Shown one piece after another: positions 46,255 through 60,149 of a stretch of 64,000 nt of DNA. Source of the DNA: Tolypeutes matacus. Taxonomy: Eukaryota > Chordata > Mammalia > Cingulata > Chlamyphoridae. Below the pieces are notes generated by a model. That model made no database searches and was not told where the DNA came from. It saw nothing but the letters and a program-made list of their open reading frames with translations. Both the position numbers and the translations under genes were made by a program. Where the stretch lies: the NCBI GenBank assembly GCA_026826555.1, contig JAKSZT010038599.1:1083843-1147842 (forward strand), in the 5' to 3' direction. Each line of letters begins with the position of its first letter. Within the stretch, counting starts at the first letter, position 1.

Positions 46255-49200
46255 CTTCATTCTAAAAACAATTTATTGAACTACATCATTCACACATGAA
46301 CCTACATAAACAATAAGTGCATAGTCAAATTTGTGAACTTAAAAAACAAACGTATAACATCATACAGGGCTCCCACACATCACCCCACAACAAATACACT
46401 GCATTGTTGTGAAACATTTGTAACAAATTATGAAAGATCATCATCCAAGTATTATTACTAACTGTAGTCCGTATCTTACACTTTGTATATTTTCCCCCCA
46501 AACCAACCTATTATATTCTTGTTCATAAACCATATAATTTATCTAACATGTACAACCAAAAGCATTTGGTATAATCACCACATAGTTCTGCCTTCATTAC
46601 TTCAATCAGTATTAGAGCATATTCATTACTTCCAAAAAAAAAAAAAAGAAAAAAGAAAAACATCAAAAACTATCATCATACCCATATGTTAGCACTACTA
46701 ATTACAACTCCTATGATGTGCTTTCACCGTTTCTATTAATTTCCAAAAATTTACTAACAACTTTTTACCAATTTTGCACAGATTAAACGTCAGCTTTCCA
46801 TTCTCTCACCACATTCTATTCTCTGGTGATTTATATTCTAGCTATTAACTCCATGAATTGGCTCATTATATTTAGTTCATAATAGCAGAATCATACAATA
46901 TTTGTCCTTTTGTGCCTGACTTGTTCACTTAACACATTGTCCTCCTGATTGATTCACACTGTCATATGCTTCATGACTTCATTTCTTCTTACAGCTGAAT
47001 AATATTCCATCCTGTGTATATACCAAAGTTTGTTTATACATTTGTCAGTTGATGGACACTGGGACTGTTTCCATCTTTTGGCAATTGTGAATAATGTCAC
47101 TATGAACATTGGTGTGCAGATGTCTATTCATGTCCCTGCTCTCAGTCCTTCTGGGTATATACCTAGTAGCAGTATCGTCCGGGCACAGGGTAGAGCTAAA
47201 TCTACCTTCCTTAGGAACCACCAAACAGATTACCACAATGGCTATATCATTCTACATTCCCACCAACAGTGAATAAGTGTTCCAATCTCTCCACATCTCC
47301 AATACTTGTAGTTTTCTGTATTGTTAATAGCAGCCATTTTACTAGGTGTGAAATGATATCTCATTGAAGCTTTGATTTACATTTCCTAACAGCCAGTGAC
47401 ACTGGGGATTTTTTATGTGTTTTTCACCCTTTGTACTTCTTCTTTTAAAAAAAATGTCTATTCAGGTCTTTTAGCCAGTTTTTAATTAGATCATTTGTCT
47501 TTTCATTGTTGAGTTGTAGAATCTCTTCATATATGATGGATATTAATTAGACCCATGTCAGATGTGTGATTTCCAAATATTTTCTTCCTTGTGTAGCCTG
47601 CCTTTTAACCCTCTTCACAAAGTCCTTTGAAGTGAAGAAGTGATTGATATCAAGGAGGTCCTACTTATTTTTTTTTTTTCTCTTTTGTTGCTTGTGCTTT
47701 GGGTGTAAGGTTTAAGAGATCCCCCACCTACTACAAGGTCTTGTATATGTTTCCCTACATTATCTTCTTGGAGTTTTATGCCCCTGGCTTTTATGTTTAG
47801 GTGTTTGATCCATTTTGAGTTGATTCTTGTACAGGGACTGAGATGGGGATCTTCTTTCATTCTTTTGCTTATAGATATCCAGTTCTCCCAGGACCATTTT
47901 TAAAGAAATTGTTCTGTCTTGAAAAGTGGACTTGGTAGACTTATAAAAATTAGTTGGCCATAGAGGAGAGGGTCTATTTCTGAATTCTTAATTTGATTCC
48001 ACTGATCAATGTGTCTATCTTTATGCAAATTCCATGCTGTTTTGATCACTGTACTTTATAATACACTTCAAATCAGGAAGTGTGAGTCATCCAAATTCAC
48101 TCTTCTTTATTAGGATGTTTTTGACCATTCAGGACCCCTTTCCCTTCCAAATAAATTTGGTAATTGACTTTTCTATTTATGTAAAGTAGGCCATTGGAAT
48201 TTTGATTGGCATTGCATTGAATCTGTAAATCACTTTGGGTAGAATTAATGTTTTCATGATGTTTAGTTTTCCAGTCCATGAACACAGAATGTCCTAACCA
48301 TTTTGTTTAGGTCTTCTTTGATTTCTTGAGCAGTGTTTTGTAGTTTTCTGAACACAGATCCTTTCCATTCCTTGTTAAATTAATTTCTAGATATTTGAGT
48401 CTTTTTGTTGCTATTTTAAATGGAATTTTAAAAAGCTTCCTTCTCAGCTTGCTCTTTACTAGTGTAGTGCTTTGTTGTACATTTTTTGTGTGTGATTTTT
48501 CTAAATATAGTATCATGTCATCTGAGAATAGCAAGAATTTTAATTCCTTTCCAATTTGGAGGACTTTACTTTTTCTTGCCTAATTGCTCTAGCTAGAATT
48601 TTTAAGAAAATGTTGAATAACAGTGGTGACAGTGGGCATTCTTGTCTTGTTCCTGATCTTAGAGCAAAAGCTTTCAACCTCTCCCCGTTGAGTATGACAT
48701 TGGCTATGGGATTTTCATATATGCATTTTATTATGTTGAGGAACTTTCCTTCTATATTTACTTTTTGGAGTGTTTTAATCAAGAAATGATGCTGAATTTT
48801 GTCAAATGTGTTTTCTGCATCAGTCAAGATTATCATGTGTTTTTTTGACCCTTCAATTTGTTAATGTACATTCTGTTGATTTTCTTATGTTGAACTACCC
48901 TTGCATATTAGCAATAAAACCCATTTCATCCTGATATATAACCATTTTTAATATTCTGTGGGATTCAATTTGCAAGAATTTTGTTGAGAATTTTTGCATC
49001 TATGTTCATTACAAACATTGGTCTGTAATTTCCTTTTCAGATAGTATCTTTTTCAGGCTTTGGTATTAGGGTGATGTTGGCCTCATAAAATATGTTGGGT
49101 AATTTTCCATACTTTTCAATTTTTTGGAAGAGTTTAAACAGGATTGGTGTTATTCTTCTCAAAATGTTTGGTAGAATTCACCTGTAAAGCCATCTGGTCT

Positions 49201-49785
49201 TGGACTTTTCTATGTTGGAAGATTTTTGATGACTGATTCAATTTCTTTGCTTGTGATTGATCAGTTGAGTTCCTGTATTTCCTGTAGAGTCAATGTAGGT
49301 TGTTTGTGCATTTCTAGGAATTTGCCCATTTTATCTAGGTTGTCTAATTTGTTGGTATACAGTTTCTCATAATATCTTCTTATGATCCTTTTTATTTTGC
49401 TGGGGTCAGTTCTAAGACCCCCTTTCATTCTGGGATTTTATTTATTTATTTTTTTGCATCTTCTCTCTTTCTCTTCCTTGCTAGCCTTGCTAATTTCATT
49501 GATTTTCTCAAAGAAACAGCTTTTGGTTTTGTAGATTTTCTCTTTTTGTTTTTTTTTTTGGTCTCAATTTCATTTATTTCTCCTCTATTCTTTATTTCTT
49601 TCTTTCTGCTTGTTTTGGGTTTAGTTTGCTGTTCTTTTTCTAGTTGTTCCAGTTATTCAGTTAAATCTTTGATTTTAACTCTTTCTTCTTTTTAAATATA
49701 GTGCTTGTGAATTTCCCTTTCAGCACTGCCTTCTGTATCCCATAAATTTTTATTAGTTGTGTTCTTGTTTTCATTTGAGAGACCA
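46255..49785 (-). mobile_element. Antisense L1, 5'-truncated within ORF2
   Basis: Minus-strand order is ORF2 from about 49,785 down to roughly 46,990, then 3' UTR to 46,255. ORF2 pieces include RT sequence at 48,836-48,540 (with a [11 protein letters not shown] motif) and 48,534-48,307, and later regions at 47,860-47,615. Its 3' UTR end matches the insertion at 54,482-55,010 and differs from the large L1 at 19,690, so a second L1 subfamily is present. A tentative target duplication is the cagactt/aagactt text near 46,245 and 49,787, which is imperfect. Confidence 0.8.
48307..48836 (-). pseudogene. L1 ORF2 reverse-transcriptase segment, decayed
   Basis: Two adjacent minus-strand frames (98 and 75 codons) cover the RT palm: D-A-E-N-T-F-D-K-I (altered from the usual D-A-E-K-A-F-D), [14 protein letters not shown], and L-F-S-D-D-M-I-L-Y where the catalytic A-D-D box should be. 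Here the box reads S-D-D. A frameshift separates the two parts. Confidence 0.8.
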
Positions 49786-49789
49786 AGAC

Positions 49790-52700
49790 TTTTCACCTTA
49801 TGAAGACAATAAGATTTAGGAAATCCTTGCTGCCATTTTTTCCCTTCCTCTTTTTAAAGTCACAGCTGCATTCTTCTTTGGATTGGATTTTTATGATTGA
49901 ATTTCCCAATCAAGTCAATGAAAAGAGAATTGGTTTCACAAGTTATCCAATCATGCGCTTGAAATAATCCAAGTGTTGAAGAATACTTTTAGAAACTTTT
50001 CTGGACATATGAAATGCTTAACTGGTAGGGTTGTGGACATCATTTGGAGAAGCTGTAAAGAGTCAAGACTTTAGAGCATTGAGATCAGAGTCTATGAAAG
50101 TTTAGAAAAGTGGAGAGTAGTGACAACATTGGTTTCTGATGGAAAAGTCCAAGCTGATAACTAAAGCTACATGTTCATGTTGTATGGCCATGATAAATCC
50201 CAGTTAGGTATGTAGTCACGAGCAGGTACTCACAAGTATATGGGAGAATATCCCAACAGGGGAAGCACAATTAAGATGATTGCATTCAATGTGAGAAAGA
50301 TTGATATTTGATACATAATTCTCTACCATAATAGTATGATTTGGGGAAGCCACCTAATCTCTGATTCTCAGCTTTCATATCTATAAAATGGGGAAAAATG
50401 AAAATGTTAGAATAAATTATAAATTATTTTATGCAGATGCTTAAGGGGTATGATAACACATTATACATGTTTGAATATAGAAGAAGTTCTGCCTAGGATC
50501 TAAAAATCTAATGATGAGTGCAGGCAAATAATAATAGCTGTAAATATTTATATAACAGTGCCATAGTATTGCCTTACATTTCTATATTATCTCACAGTTT
50601 ACAAAGCAAATTTCCTAATGTTATCTCAAATTTTTAGGTAAAGATTATTATTTCACTTTAATGTTGAAGATAAAGAATCTGACCATTTTAATGCATCTAT
50701 TAGGATTCTTAAATTTGCAAAATTCATAATTACAATCTTGTTTGAAGAAATTTATTTTCTTATGTAATAGCAGAATTTGAGATTAGCGAGAGTTTCATGC
50801 ATAATTGAAATTCAGGGATAATCAGAAAGTGGCTTTATCTCATTTTTTAGAAATATCATCAGTTCTGATATTTTTCTCCATTCCCAGACACTGTTTGGTA
50901 TCCTGATGCAGCTCTAAACATAACTCCAGTGGTAGGAATAAGATAGAAGCCCACATCTCCAAACAGAGTACTATCATAAAGGTAGGTTCACTTTTTCAGT
51001 AACTTTTCCAAAATTCCTGAGAGTAATTCTGATTTGACAGGCTTGCATTCCATGCCCAATCTACAACCTGTAGTTTTGTACAGAGGAATATGATTTGCTG
51101 AAAGTTAAATACTCAATTCTTAGAAGAGAGCACTGGGATATGGAACCTTCTTATGAGGATCAAATGCAAAAAGAGTTGTGGGAAATTGATAACCAAGTAA
51201 AAATTGGGATTGATGCTCAAGAAGGAGGAAAGAATGCTCAGATGTTAACAAAAATGTCTGTCTCTAGAATTGTTAAAGGTATATGGTGTAAGCAGCACGG
51301 GAACACAAGTACTCTGACTGCAAGCACACAAAATTAGTAAACAAAAGTACTACTATTTAATTTTTCTAATCAAATGTGAGACTGGAAAAAAAAGTTAAAT
51401 ATATATACACATGTGATGTGATCAGAAAAATAAGAGAAAAGAAAAGATTGCAATAATTCTTAGAGTAACTAAAGTGGCTTTTGTCATATTAAACAAACCC
51501 TGAAGAGCTTCATGGAATGAAGTGCATTTGGAGAATTACACAGGCTTCCTTTGAATGTCCATTTTGTAGGTACAATACTAACTGAGGATATGAACACATG
51601 AATTCCATAGACAACATAATCTAGGGCACATATATCCAGGGAAACTATTTTGTCTACTCAACATATTTTTGGACCAGACTATATGCATTAACAGGCTTAA
51701 ACACTATTAAACAATAGAGCTATGCACTCATCTTGGAAACACGAGCATAGCTAGTGATGTTTCCTGCTGAGAAGCTATCTGCTCTATAACTCTGCTGAAG
51801 TTACAGCCCATAAATATAGGACTGACTCCTCAGTGATTACTCCTTCCTTTCAGATCATCATAAGGAAAATATCCTCATGTATTTATAGCGAACTCTATTA
51901 GGTATTCAAGGACTATTTGTTGATTCATGCATTGAATTTCTACAGGCTGTCGTTATTTGAAGGAATTTACTGGTGGAAAATATCTAATTGGATTGATTAC
52001 ATAGGCAACTTGGCCTTCATGAACAGCTGATGGGTGCTATTTGACGGCATTTACAAATGTAGATGTTGAGAAGAGAGAGAAATAGGTGGAGGAAAATGAT
52101 TGATATTATAATTCATCTTAGTCAATCTATAAACTCAATGTTGAGATCATTATATCTATAGTATATAATATATATGTTTACTTTCTTTATAATGTGTTGA
52201 TACGATTGATTAAAAAATAATGGAGATAATTTGATTACCTAATGATCTTTTTAACCCATTGAAAGTATTGTGCAAAAACTGGCAAAACAAAGAGCTTAAA
52301 ATTCTAAAGTGACTGCACTGGGGCCAATTTTGTGACCATATAACTGGAAAAGTATTATGAAACAACACAAAGACAATATTGGAAATATATTACAAGGGAA
52401 GTGAGTTAGCATGGTTCTGAGACAATTTAGTAACAAAACAGGCAGAAGATTTTTAAATAAAATTAGCCTAAAGAACTTTATGGGTCTATTTTGGAAACAT
52501 GACCATAAATCCAAGTGGTCTTATTAACTTCATTTGGAACTAGGTCTGTTTCATAAATTGTAGAAATGTGAAAGCATTATAAAATATAGGTAAATCGTTT
52601 GAATGCATTTTCCATTATCACTTTTTTTTTACTCTAGGATATTAGAATTTTTTCATGATTCCTCATTGGCATTTGCATATAAAGGGATTATTTTAATATT

Positions 52701-54090
52701 TGATGGGATAAAATGCCTAAATTTTTTAATCAATAAAGACTGCCAGTTATGTGAATATACAGGCATGTGGAAGATAGAGGCAAAAAGGAGCTTAAATATT
52801 GAAATACAGGCCTACCGAAATAGTTTAGAGAACAAATTCCAAGGATGTGTCTTTGTTGGTACTAATGAGATTAATAATATATCACTGAGATTAACAGTAT
52901 ATCACTGAGAGGTCTCAATCACACTTTTACTTATAAGGAAACAAGAGAGAAAGTATTTTAAAAGGAAATGTCTTATGTGTAAAAGTTTAAGGAAGAGAAA
53001 TGGAAAAGCAAGGGAAGAATTACAATTAGAGGGATGGGGACAGGAAAATGTTGAAGAAAATGGGAAAAGGGAGGTTAATAAAAGTTTTAGAGAGAGAGTG
53101 AGAGCTACAGGTTGCTGGAAAATCACTTATCGTTTCCAGATGACTCTCAGAGAGCTCAGTTCCTTAGGTTTCCTAATAGATTCTAGATCAATGTTTTCAA
53201 ACAAAACCAATTATTGATACATGAAATTAATTTCTTCAAGACAGAGAATAGTGGTTTAGTTTTTTTTCCTGCCACAATGTGTTTTCATATATTTGATATA
53301 CATATGGTTCAGCTCAAATTAACATAAATCATAGGATATAATATATTTTAGGTTCCATATAATTTTCAGTGCATTGGCTATAATGCTGCATCTTTCTCTC
53401 AACTATATTCAAAAACCAAAATTTGCAATGCTTTTTAGAGAAATGCTCCTCTAGACATTACTAACTTACTTTTGACAACGTTGGCAACTGGGGAGAGGGG
53501 GAAGGAGGACGTATTAAAGACTAACATTTGTCAGGTAAAGAAATTGCATAATACCTAGTATTCCAGCTCCTCTAACTTATACCAATTGTTTTGTGCCTTC
53601 CTAAATTTGTTTTCTATTATTTCTATATCTGTTCTCACTGGGGATTAGCTTATTCACACTAGTTAACTTTCCAGATGTGTGAAACTGAATTTTTCTGTAC
53701 TCACTTAAAAAACTAAGAGGTATAATTTTAAAATGTCTGATTTAAACAAATGAGGAATTGGAGGGGTCTAATTTGGAAAGATCATTCCTCAGCATCACTC
53801 ACCTTATCTTCAGCCATGTGTGGATCAGATCATTGAAGGTATCTCTTGTCTTTAGTGTAAGCCACTTCTAACAAACTTTTTTCAAAAACATGTTCCCTGA
53901 GAGTGAATTCCAAAGCTACTTCCATTCCCACAAACAGGAGCTCTGCCTCTCATATCCAGGCTAGAAACTACCCTACTTGCTGACAGACTTTGAAAAAGCT
54001 ACAAATCCAATGAAAATGGTCTTTTCAATCTCCTTCTTCACATTTTATCTAAAATAGCTTCTGCTACTGTAGCCCCTGCTCCTTCTTATT
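49790..54090. other. Unique sequence, no gene seen
   Basis: AT-rich with frames up to 101 codons, none with recognizable motifs or coding-like composition. No repeat in it was confidently recognized. Confidence 0.5.
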
Positions 54091-54094
54091 ATCC

Positions 54095-54345
54095 TAATGC
54101 TAATTAACATTTATTAAGTGATTCTTCTGTACCAAATGCTTTATATACATGATAATATGTATTCCTTAAAACAATATTAAGCCATTTTAATGAAAAGGTA
54201 ATTGAATCTCACAAGAGTAAAGTAATTTAGCTATAGAAATGAAGTAACTGGACCAGTAATACTAAGCTCAGTAAATGATGGAACTAGAACTCAAACCAGA
54301 ACTACTTGATTCCAAGATACATGATGCTAGCCACTTGTCTACAAT
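54095..54345 (-). repeat. MIR element, antisense
   Basis: 'ctaattaacatttattaagt', 'ctgtaccaaatgctttatat', 'gaatctcacaagagtaaagt', and 'gatggaactagaactcaaac' follow the reverse complement of MIR. Moderately diverged. Confidence 0.65.
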
Positions 54346-54468
54346 TAGCTTTAGGTAGAAATGATTTGTTTGTTTTTTTCCCTCTTTCAGCAATTAAACT
54401 AAAATTTCTAATAAAAATAAAGTAGCAAAATCTCCTAATATATATAAAATGGTAGCTCCTTTAAAATT

Positions 54469-55023
54469 GTATATTCAAAAGTGTATTCAATTCTAAGGGA
54501 CAACAATAGGGGGGTAGAAGGGGGTATGGGGTTTTACCTTTCAGAGTAAAGAAAATGGTTAAAAATTGACTGAGATGATAGCATAACTCTGTGATGAAAA
54601 TGAGAATCACTTTGAATGGATTGTGCAAGGCATAGGATTGTGTAACAGTAAATCTTGTGGTGGAAAATGGACTGTGGTAAACAGAGCAATATGAGAGCAT
54701 TCCCTTATGAACTATAACAAATATAAAATACTAATACAATGTTAATAATTGGGTGGGTTGGGGGAAAATACACCAAATGTAATATACTAGTCATAGGTAG
54801 TAAAATATTTTGATGATACTCTTTCATTGTTTATAACAATTGTTTCACCACAATGCAAGGTGCTGCTAGTAGACTGATGTATGGGAGCCCTGTATGATGA
54901 TATGCATGTTTGTTTTGTAAGTTCACAACTTTTACTATACACTTATTGTTTATGTATGCTCATGTATGAAAGATATACTTCAATAAAATTATAAAAATTC
55001 ATTTTAAAAAGTATATTCAAAAG
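54469..55023 (+). mobile_element. L1 3'-UTR-only insertion (54,482-55,010) with 13-bp target duplications
   Basis: Perfect direct repeats GTATATTCAAAAG at 54,469-54,481 and 55,011-55,023 flank a 529-bp insert that ends A-rich (attataaaaattcattttaaaaa). The insert body is L1 3' UTR in sense orientation; its last part, for example 'gggagccctgtatgatga' and 'acacttattgtttatgtatg', is the reverse complement of 46,260-46,380. It is a severely 5'-truncated L1 with no ORF. The 79-codon minus frame is incidental. Confidence 0.88.
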
Positions 55024-55024
55024 C

Positions 55025-56070
55025 CTTGTTTACTTTGGAATTTGTAGCCCACAGAAGAACATATAACTTACTTCAAGGAATATTAAAGTATGTGAAGCTT
55101 TTTCTTAATTTAACTAATCTACTAAATAATTTTGCATTATTTAATATTTCTAAATAGTTGTATCTTTACCACCAATTGAAACTGGATCTCAGTTTGAAAC
55201 TTTAAGGTAAGAATATAAAATTAATTATACAAATGTATAAAAATGATTACTAAACTGGAAATCTGGAAGCTTAGATATGGCACTGATTTGTGATACTAGT
55301 TACTTTTGTTATTGGATGAAGCACGCACTTACCACAAATCTCTATTTTCTCTCCTTAACTAAAGAAGTTTACATTGCATGATTTCTTAAGCCCTTTCCAG
55401 TTCTGAATTTCTACATCTGGTTTCACTAACAAATGCATTCCCCCAGGATAGTAAATCTTCAATTTTATTTTCATTCACTGAACATTCTCTGTATTTGTGT
55501 AAAATGGGGAACAGTGCTGGCCACCATGGCTGCTTGATAGCAAACACCTTGTTACTAATAATGTGTATACCTATAGGTTACATTTTTCCAATTTCACAAG
55601 TCCAAAGAAAATGAGGATTATTTTTGCAGAGAAAATAATATAATCATACTATTTCTTTTATTGAATTGATACATTCTAGCTTCTCATTTTTTTCATGTAA
55701 AGATTCTTGCTTTTAGATTTCAATAAATAAATTGAAAACTGCCAAGAACTTTTTCAAAGACACAAATTATTTCACAGATGATCATAATGATCAGAAAAAG
55801 CTGAAATAATGAAAAAAGTGGCTGCCTGATAGAACACCTTTTTTTCATGTGTTCGTACATAATAAATCATAATGAGAATGTAGTGGCAAGATGATTAATT
55901 ACTACTGCATTTAACAAGTAGAGCTAGTATATCTGAATTCAAAAATTTCTCAGAAATATTCACATATGTTTTTCTGGACTCATCATACTTTCATTTTAAC
56001 CATATGAGTTTCTAAACATGACTTTTTTTGACTACTAGACTCAAGCTTTAAACCAATGATATCAGTTAAC
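55025..56070. other. AT-rich unique sequence, no gene seen
   Basis: I recognize no frames or repeats. Confidence 0.5.
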
Positions 56071-56074
56071 TTTA

Positions 56075-56450
56075 TGATATAACAGTCCAACCCAAAATTT
56101 AGTTTCTTAAAATGACAACCATTTATTTAGATTACTATTCTGTGAATCTGCAGTTTGGGGCTGGGCTTATCTCTATACATTTTCCACCAGTCTTGGCTAG
56201 GTGCAGGCAGAAATCTGTGGTGCGCTGCTAGGTTTGCCGGGGCCAGTAACTCTAGAGTGGCCTCAGCTTGGATAGCTTATCTCTGCTCCACGTGATCTGT
56301 CAGCCTCCTTCAGAGTAGCCCGTCTTACTCAAATGGTGATGGAGTTCACATCAACAGCAAAAGGGGAAACACAAGAACTCTTTCAGTGTAGTCTTGGAAA
56401 ACTTACATCAAACAAGGCATTAGGATAGCCCAAGTAAAAGAGGTATCAAA
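56075..56450 (-). mobile_element. Old LTR or related repeat, antisense
   Basis: 'ttagtttcttaaaatgacaa', 'ccatttatttagattactat', 'gtggcctcagcttggatagc' and 'tctctgctccacgtgatctg' match the general layout of an old mammalian LTR read backwards. Family not assigned. It retains a few CpGs. Confidence 0.45.
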
Positions 56451-56914
56451 ATAACTCCATCACTGATGAAAGGAGCTACAAATTATTGTAGCCAGTTCTG
56501 CATTTTACTACACTACCAGTAGTTTCATTTATCAGCAAATTCACATTTGCTGAATACGTTTTAGGTTTAATGTTCACGTAATGAATTTAAGAATAAAGGT
56601 AATATGATTCAATATAAGACAACATACTGAATTCCTAAAGTTTGGTTCTAAGCCATCACTGTAAACCATCATATGTGGCTTTCTACAGATAATATTGAGG
56701 CCCATCCATAATGGCCTATAAGAAATGCTACAAGAAATACCTGGTATAATCTCCAGAAAAACAATATCAGACACATTTTTACAATAAATATATCCTTTTT
56801 TTTAACCATAAAAATATAAAATGTGTGGAAAAGAATGTATTGCCTACTCAAAGACATATTTTAATAGTATCTAGTCATTGTTATTGGAAGAATAAAATAT
56901 ATTGATTCCACCAT

Positions 56915-57005
56915 TACTTGATTACCTATTCTAGTGATAGAACAGAAACCGTACAATGACTAGTCCCTGCTTTATGATGCTTATATTCTAAAAAGTTGAC
57001 TTATA
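56915..57005 (+). repeat. fragment of an ancient interspersed repeat
   Basis: 'gatagaacagaaaccgtaca' and 'ccctgctttatgatgcttat' resemble the same old repeat type as 45,005-45,160. Low information. Confidence 0.3.
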
Positions 57006-57149
57006 AATAGAATAAAGAGGAATGTTTTAAAGGACCCAGGATGAACCTAAGCAATTTTCCTCTGGGTTTAATATTTCTGGGTGGCTTATGGGAAAATCCT
57101 GCCAGAGGATTATTTTATGTTAATATTAACATACATAAAAGCCAAAAGG

Positions 57150-57635
57150 TTAAAAAACAACCAGATGTCCATCAACTGATAAATGGATAAACAAATTCTG
57201 GCATAATCTTTTAATGGAAAGTTATTTCATCATAAAAAGAAATGAAGTACTGATACATGTTAAACTTGGTTAAACCTTGAAAACATAATCCTAAATGAAA
57301 GATGCCAGTTACAAAAGACCACATATTATATACTAATATTTATATGATATGTAAACATAAGAAAGAAGAGAGAGAGAGAGAGAAGAATGAAAATGAATAG
57401 AGTAGTGGTTTCCAAGGACTGGGAGCAATGGGAGGATTGGGAAGTGATAGCTTAAATACATGACATTTCTCTGGGAGTGATGGAAATACTCTAGAATATT
57501 CTAAAATTGAGAATGCTGATGGTTGCACAACTTTGTAAATATATTATAAATTAGTTATACAATTTAAATGGGTGAATGCATGATATGTGAATTGTATCTC
57601 AGTAAAGCTGTTGCTAAAAATACTAAGGGAAAAGA
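57150..57635 (+). mobile_element. L1 ORF2 end and 3' UTR (old)
   Basis: 'ccagatgtccatcaactgat', 'aaatggataaacaaattctg', then 3' UTR text 'agtagtggtttccaaggact', 'gggagtgatggaaatactct' and 'gtgaattgtatctcagtaaa' identify the 3' end of an old L1 (L1M class). A GA run at 57,367-57,382 is included. Confidence 0.75.
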
Positions 57636-57639
57636 TAAT

Positions 57640-59530
57640 TTTATTTACAGGAATGGTGGAGTAGCTTGTATTGGACTAACCTTCATCCGCGGAGCAATAT
57701 AAAAATTGGAAATATATAAAATAAAAAAATTGTTGAGGTCACTAGAGAGGTGTAAAAGTAGACAGAAACTGGGGAAAGGAAATTCTACTACTGAAAGATG
57801 GGAACCAAAGTGGATGAGATATTATTTTTAAAAGATGTTTATCATTAGGATTTTCTCCAGTAGAGTTTCAAGACCAAGTAAAACTGAACCAGATCACAAG
57901 AAGTCAGAATTCATAGACTGGGACTTTTACAATGACTGGAAGTTGAGAAGGGAAATCGGAGAAGAAGGAAGCCACAGGAGGTGGTACGTCCATCAAAATC
58001 TATGCATCAACACCCCTAATTCTTTTGTGCCCCTTGAACTGTGCATGTTTGACCAAGACTCCAAGGATTCTAGGGGACATGATAGCCATAAGGATGAGAA
58101 TTTTGCAGAGATTTTACATACTGCTCATCACAGGGGAGAAAGAGTTCAGGGTTTATGTATGCCCTGTTTGACGTGCTTGTAATTACCTCATCATGTCCAT
58201 CGAAACTCCAGAGGGACCACAAATTAGGAGTAAATAAAATATTTCATAATCAAACTTTTGAGACCTGATGATAAAGAAAAAATCTCAAAAGCAGTAAGAG
58301 AAAAATACATATTAAATATAGGAGACGAATACTAAAAATGCCAGGCGAATTCTCATCAGAAACAATGGAGGCGAGAAGATAACTATCTCAAAAGTGCTGA
58401 AAGAAAAATAAACTGTCAACTTGAAATTCAATTTTCAGAAAACTATCTTTGAAAAGTGAAGATGAGACTTCTGAGGTTCTCGAGGTAATAATAACAGGCA
58501 CAAATATCTAAATATCATCATAGACCCTCAAATAGTATAATCTATAAGAACAAAGAAAACTACACATATCTCAAGCCTTCAGTATGAACAAAATGTAGCC
58601 AAAACTACGAGGTTAGTCCTCAAAATTCAGAGTTGTAGAGAGATTTTTCTATGCAAAACAGAAAGAAGAAAAAAAAATTAAGGATCAAAATATTTTAATT
58701 GAAGATAATTACCACCCTCAGCAAAAATCATAAAGCAGAATGAAATTGTAATATAATACCAAAAGTAAATCAAATATTTACAAACAAGCATTTAGATATA
58801 GGAGAAATACCTCAAACCAACATTCAAAAACTAAGACTAGAAACGGACAGGAAATAAAAAAGAAGTTATGAAAAAGTAGTTGACTGACCTCAGTAAAGAA
58901 AGAAAAATAAAATAAAGTCACATAAGAAATCAAAAGCAAATAACCAATTATTAAAGGAAAACGGATTCAAAGGAAAAATTTATAAGAATTATGGAAAACA
59001 TACACCAAAAACAATGAAAAGAATAAAATAATTAAATAAATAAAAATTATAAACATTGTTAGCAACAAACTGGTAGAACTGGAAAACATACAAAGAAGAT
59101 GCAAATTTTAAAACTTGGAACCTACGAAGAAAAAAATCAACACAATGGAACAGAAGTAATTAAAACTGTAATCTAAGATTTAATTCTACAAATTGAAAGA
59201 ACACAACAGATACAGCAGAATATAGACCTATGATGATCTTCTCTAACACATATACTAGTAAGACTAATATATTTTAAAAATAAAAAATCCACAAGATCTC
59301 CTATAAAAATGATGAAATAAATTAAAAGAACAACACGAATAGATGAGTATCAGTCTTGCCCAAGCAGTATAAATAACAAGGCATCAATGAAGCAATTTTA
59401 AGAATTTTAAGGAAATAAAGAGTGACAAAAGTTTTATTTCCAGCCAAGCTGTCCTTCACTTACCAAGGCTATATAAATACTATTTTTAATATTCCATAAC
59501 CCAGAGAATACTATTAAGAGAATCCTTTGA
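57640..59530 (+). mobile_element. Decayed L1: 5' UTR, ORF1 remnants and adjoining sequence
   Basis: The start 'gaatggtggagtagcttg' and 57,830-58,220 look like an L1 5' UTR. The 115-codon frame at 57,835-58,182 has no recognizable domain. 58,260-58,480 corresponds to the 3' part of ORF1 ('catcagaaacaatggaggcg', 'aaagtgctgaaagaaaaata'). 59,400-59,530 carries a second ORF1-end-like block ('ccagccaagctgtccttcac'), so two L1s or a rearranged one may be present. No frame is intact. Confidence 0.5.
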
Positions 59531-59539
59531 GATCAATTG

Positions 59540-59675
59540 GCAGAACAGGGATCAGAAACCTTTTTTTATTAAAGAGGCAGATAAATACCTTAGACTTTGT
59601 AGGCATATGTATTTCTGTCACATTTTCTTCCTTTTTTATTCTACAACCCTTTAAAAATGCAAATTATGTTATTTG
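59540..59675 (-). mobile_element. MER5-like hAT (Charlie) fragment
   Basis: 'cagggatcagaaaccttttt', 'agaggcagataaatacctta', 'gactttgtaggcatatgtat' and 'ctacaaccctttaaaaatgc' resemble MER5-type non-autonomous hAT elements. Their usual terminal inverted repeats and 8-bp duplications are not clearly seen. Orientation is uncertain. Confidence 0.5.
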
Positions 59676-59679
59676 CAGA

Positions 59680-60145
59680 TTTTATGATTGCTTGCATAGA
59701 AAACCCATGGGAATGATTTAGAAACTACTAGAATTTAGAGAGTTCAGTAAGGTGGAAAGCTACAGAATTAATATATAAACACGAATGATTATCCTGGATA
59801 GTATTAACAGCAAGTTAAAATATACATAAAATAATAAGCATATACACAATAGCAAAAATGATGACATAAATAAAACTCTTGTGTTTTATTCTGGGCTTGA
59901 AGCTCAAAAGTTCACACAACTCTACTTGGAGCTTTCAGACATACCTCAGGCCTGAATACTGCAAAATGAACTCATTGTGGCTTTCCTAGCCCTACCTCAT
60001 GGATCCTCTCTCTCAATTTGTCACATCGCCATCTTTATGTGCAAATACACAAGTTAGAAACTTTGAAGTCATTGGCTTCATTATATGAATACCTTTCTCT
60101 CCTTACTGTTAAATCCATATAATTTCTAATTTAGCCTCCATATGT
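59680..60145. other. No gene or clear repeat
   Basis: Mixed-composition sequence without recognizable features. Confidence 0.45.
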
Positions 60146-60149
60146 TTTA

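Noticed and set aside
57835..58182. 115-codon plus frame as a possible small gene
   Set aside because: It is embedded in decayed L1 5' UTR-like sequence and lacks recognizable domains.
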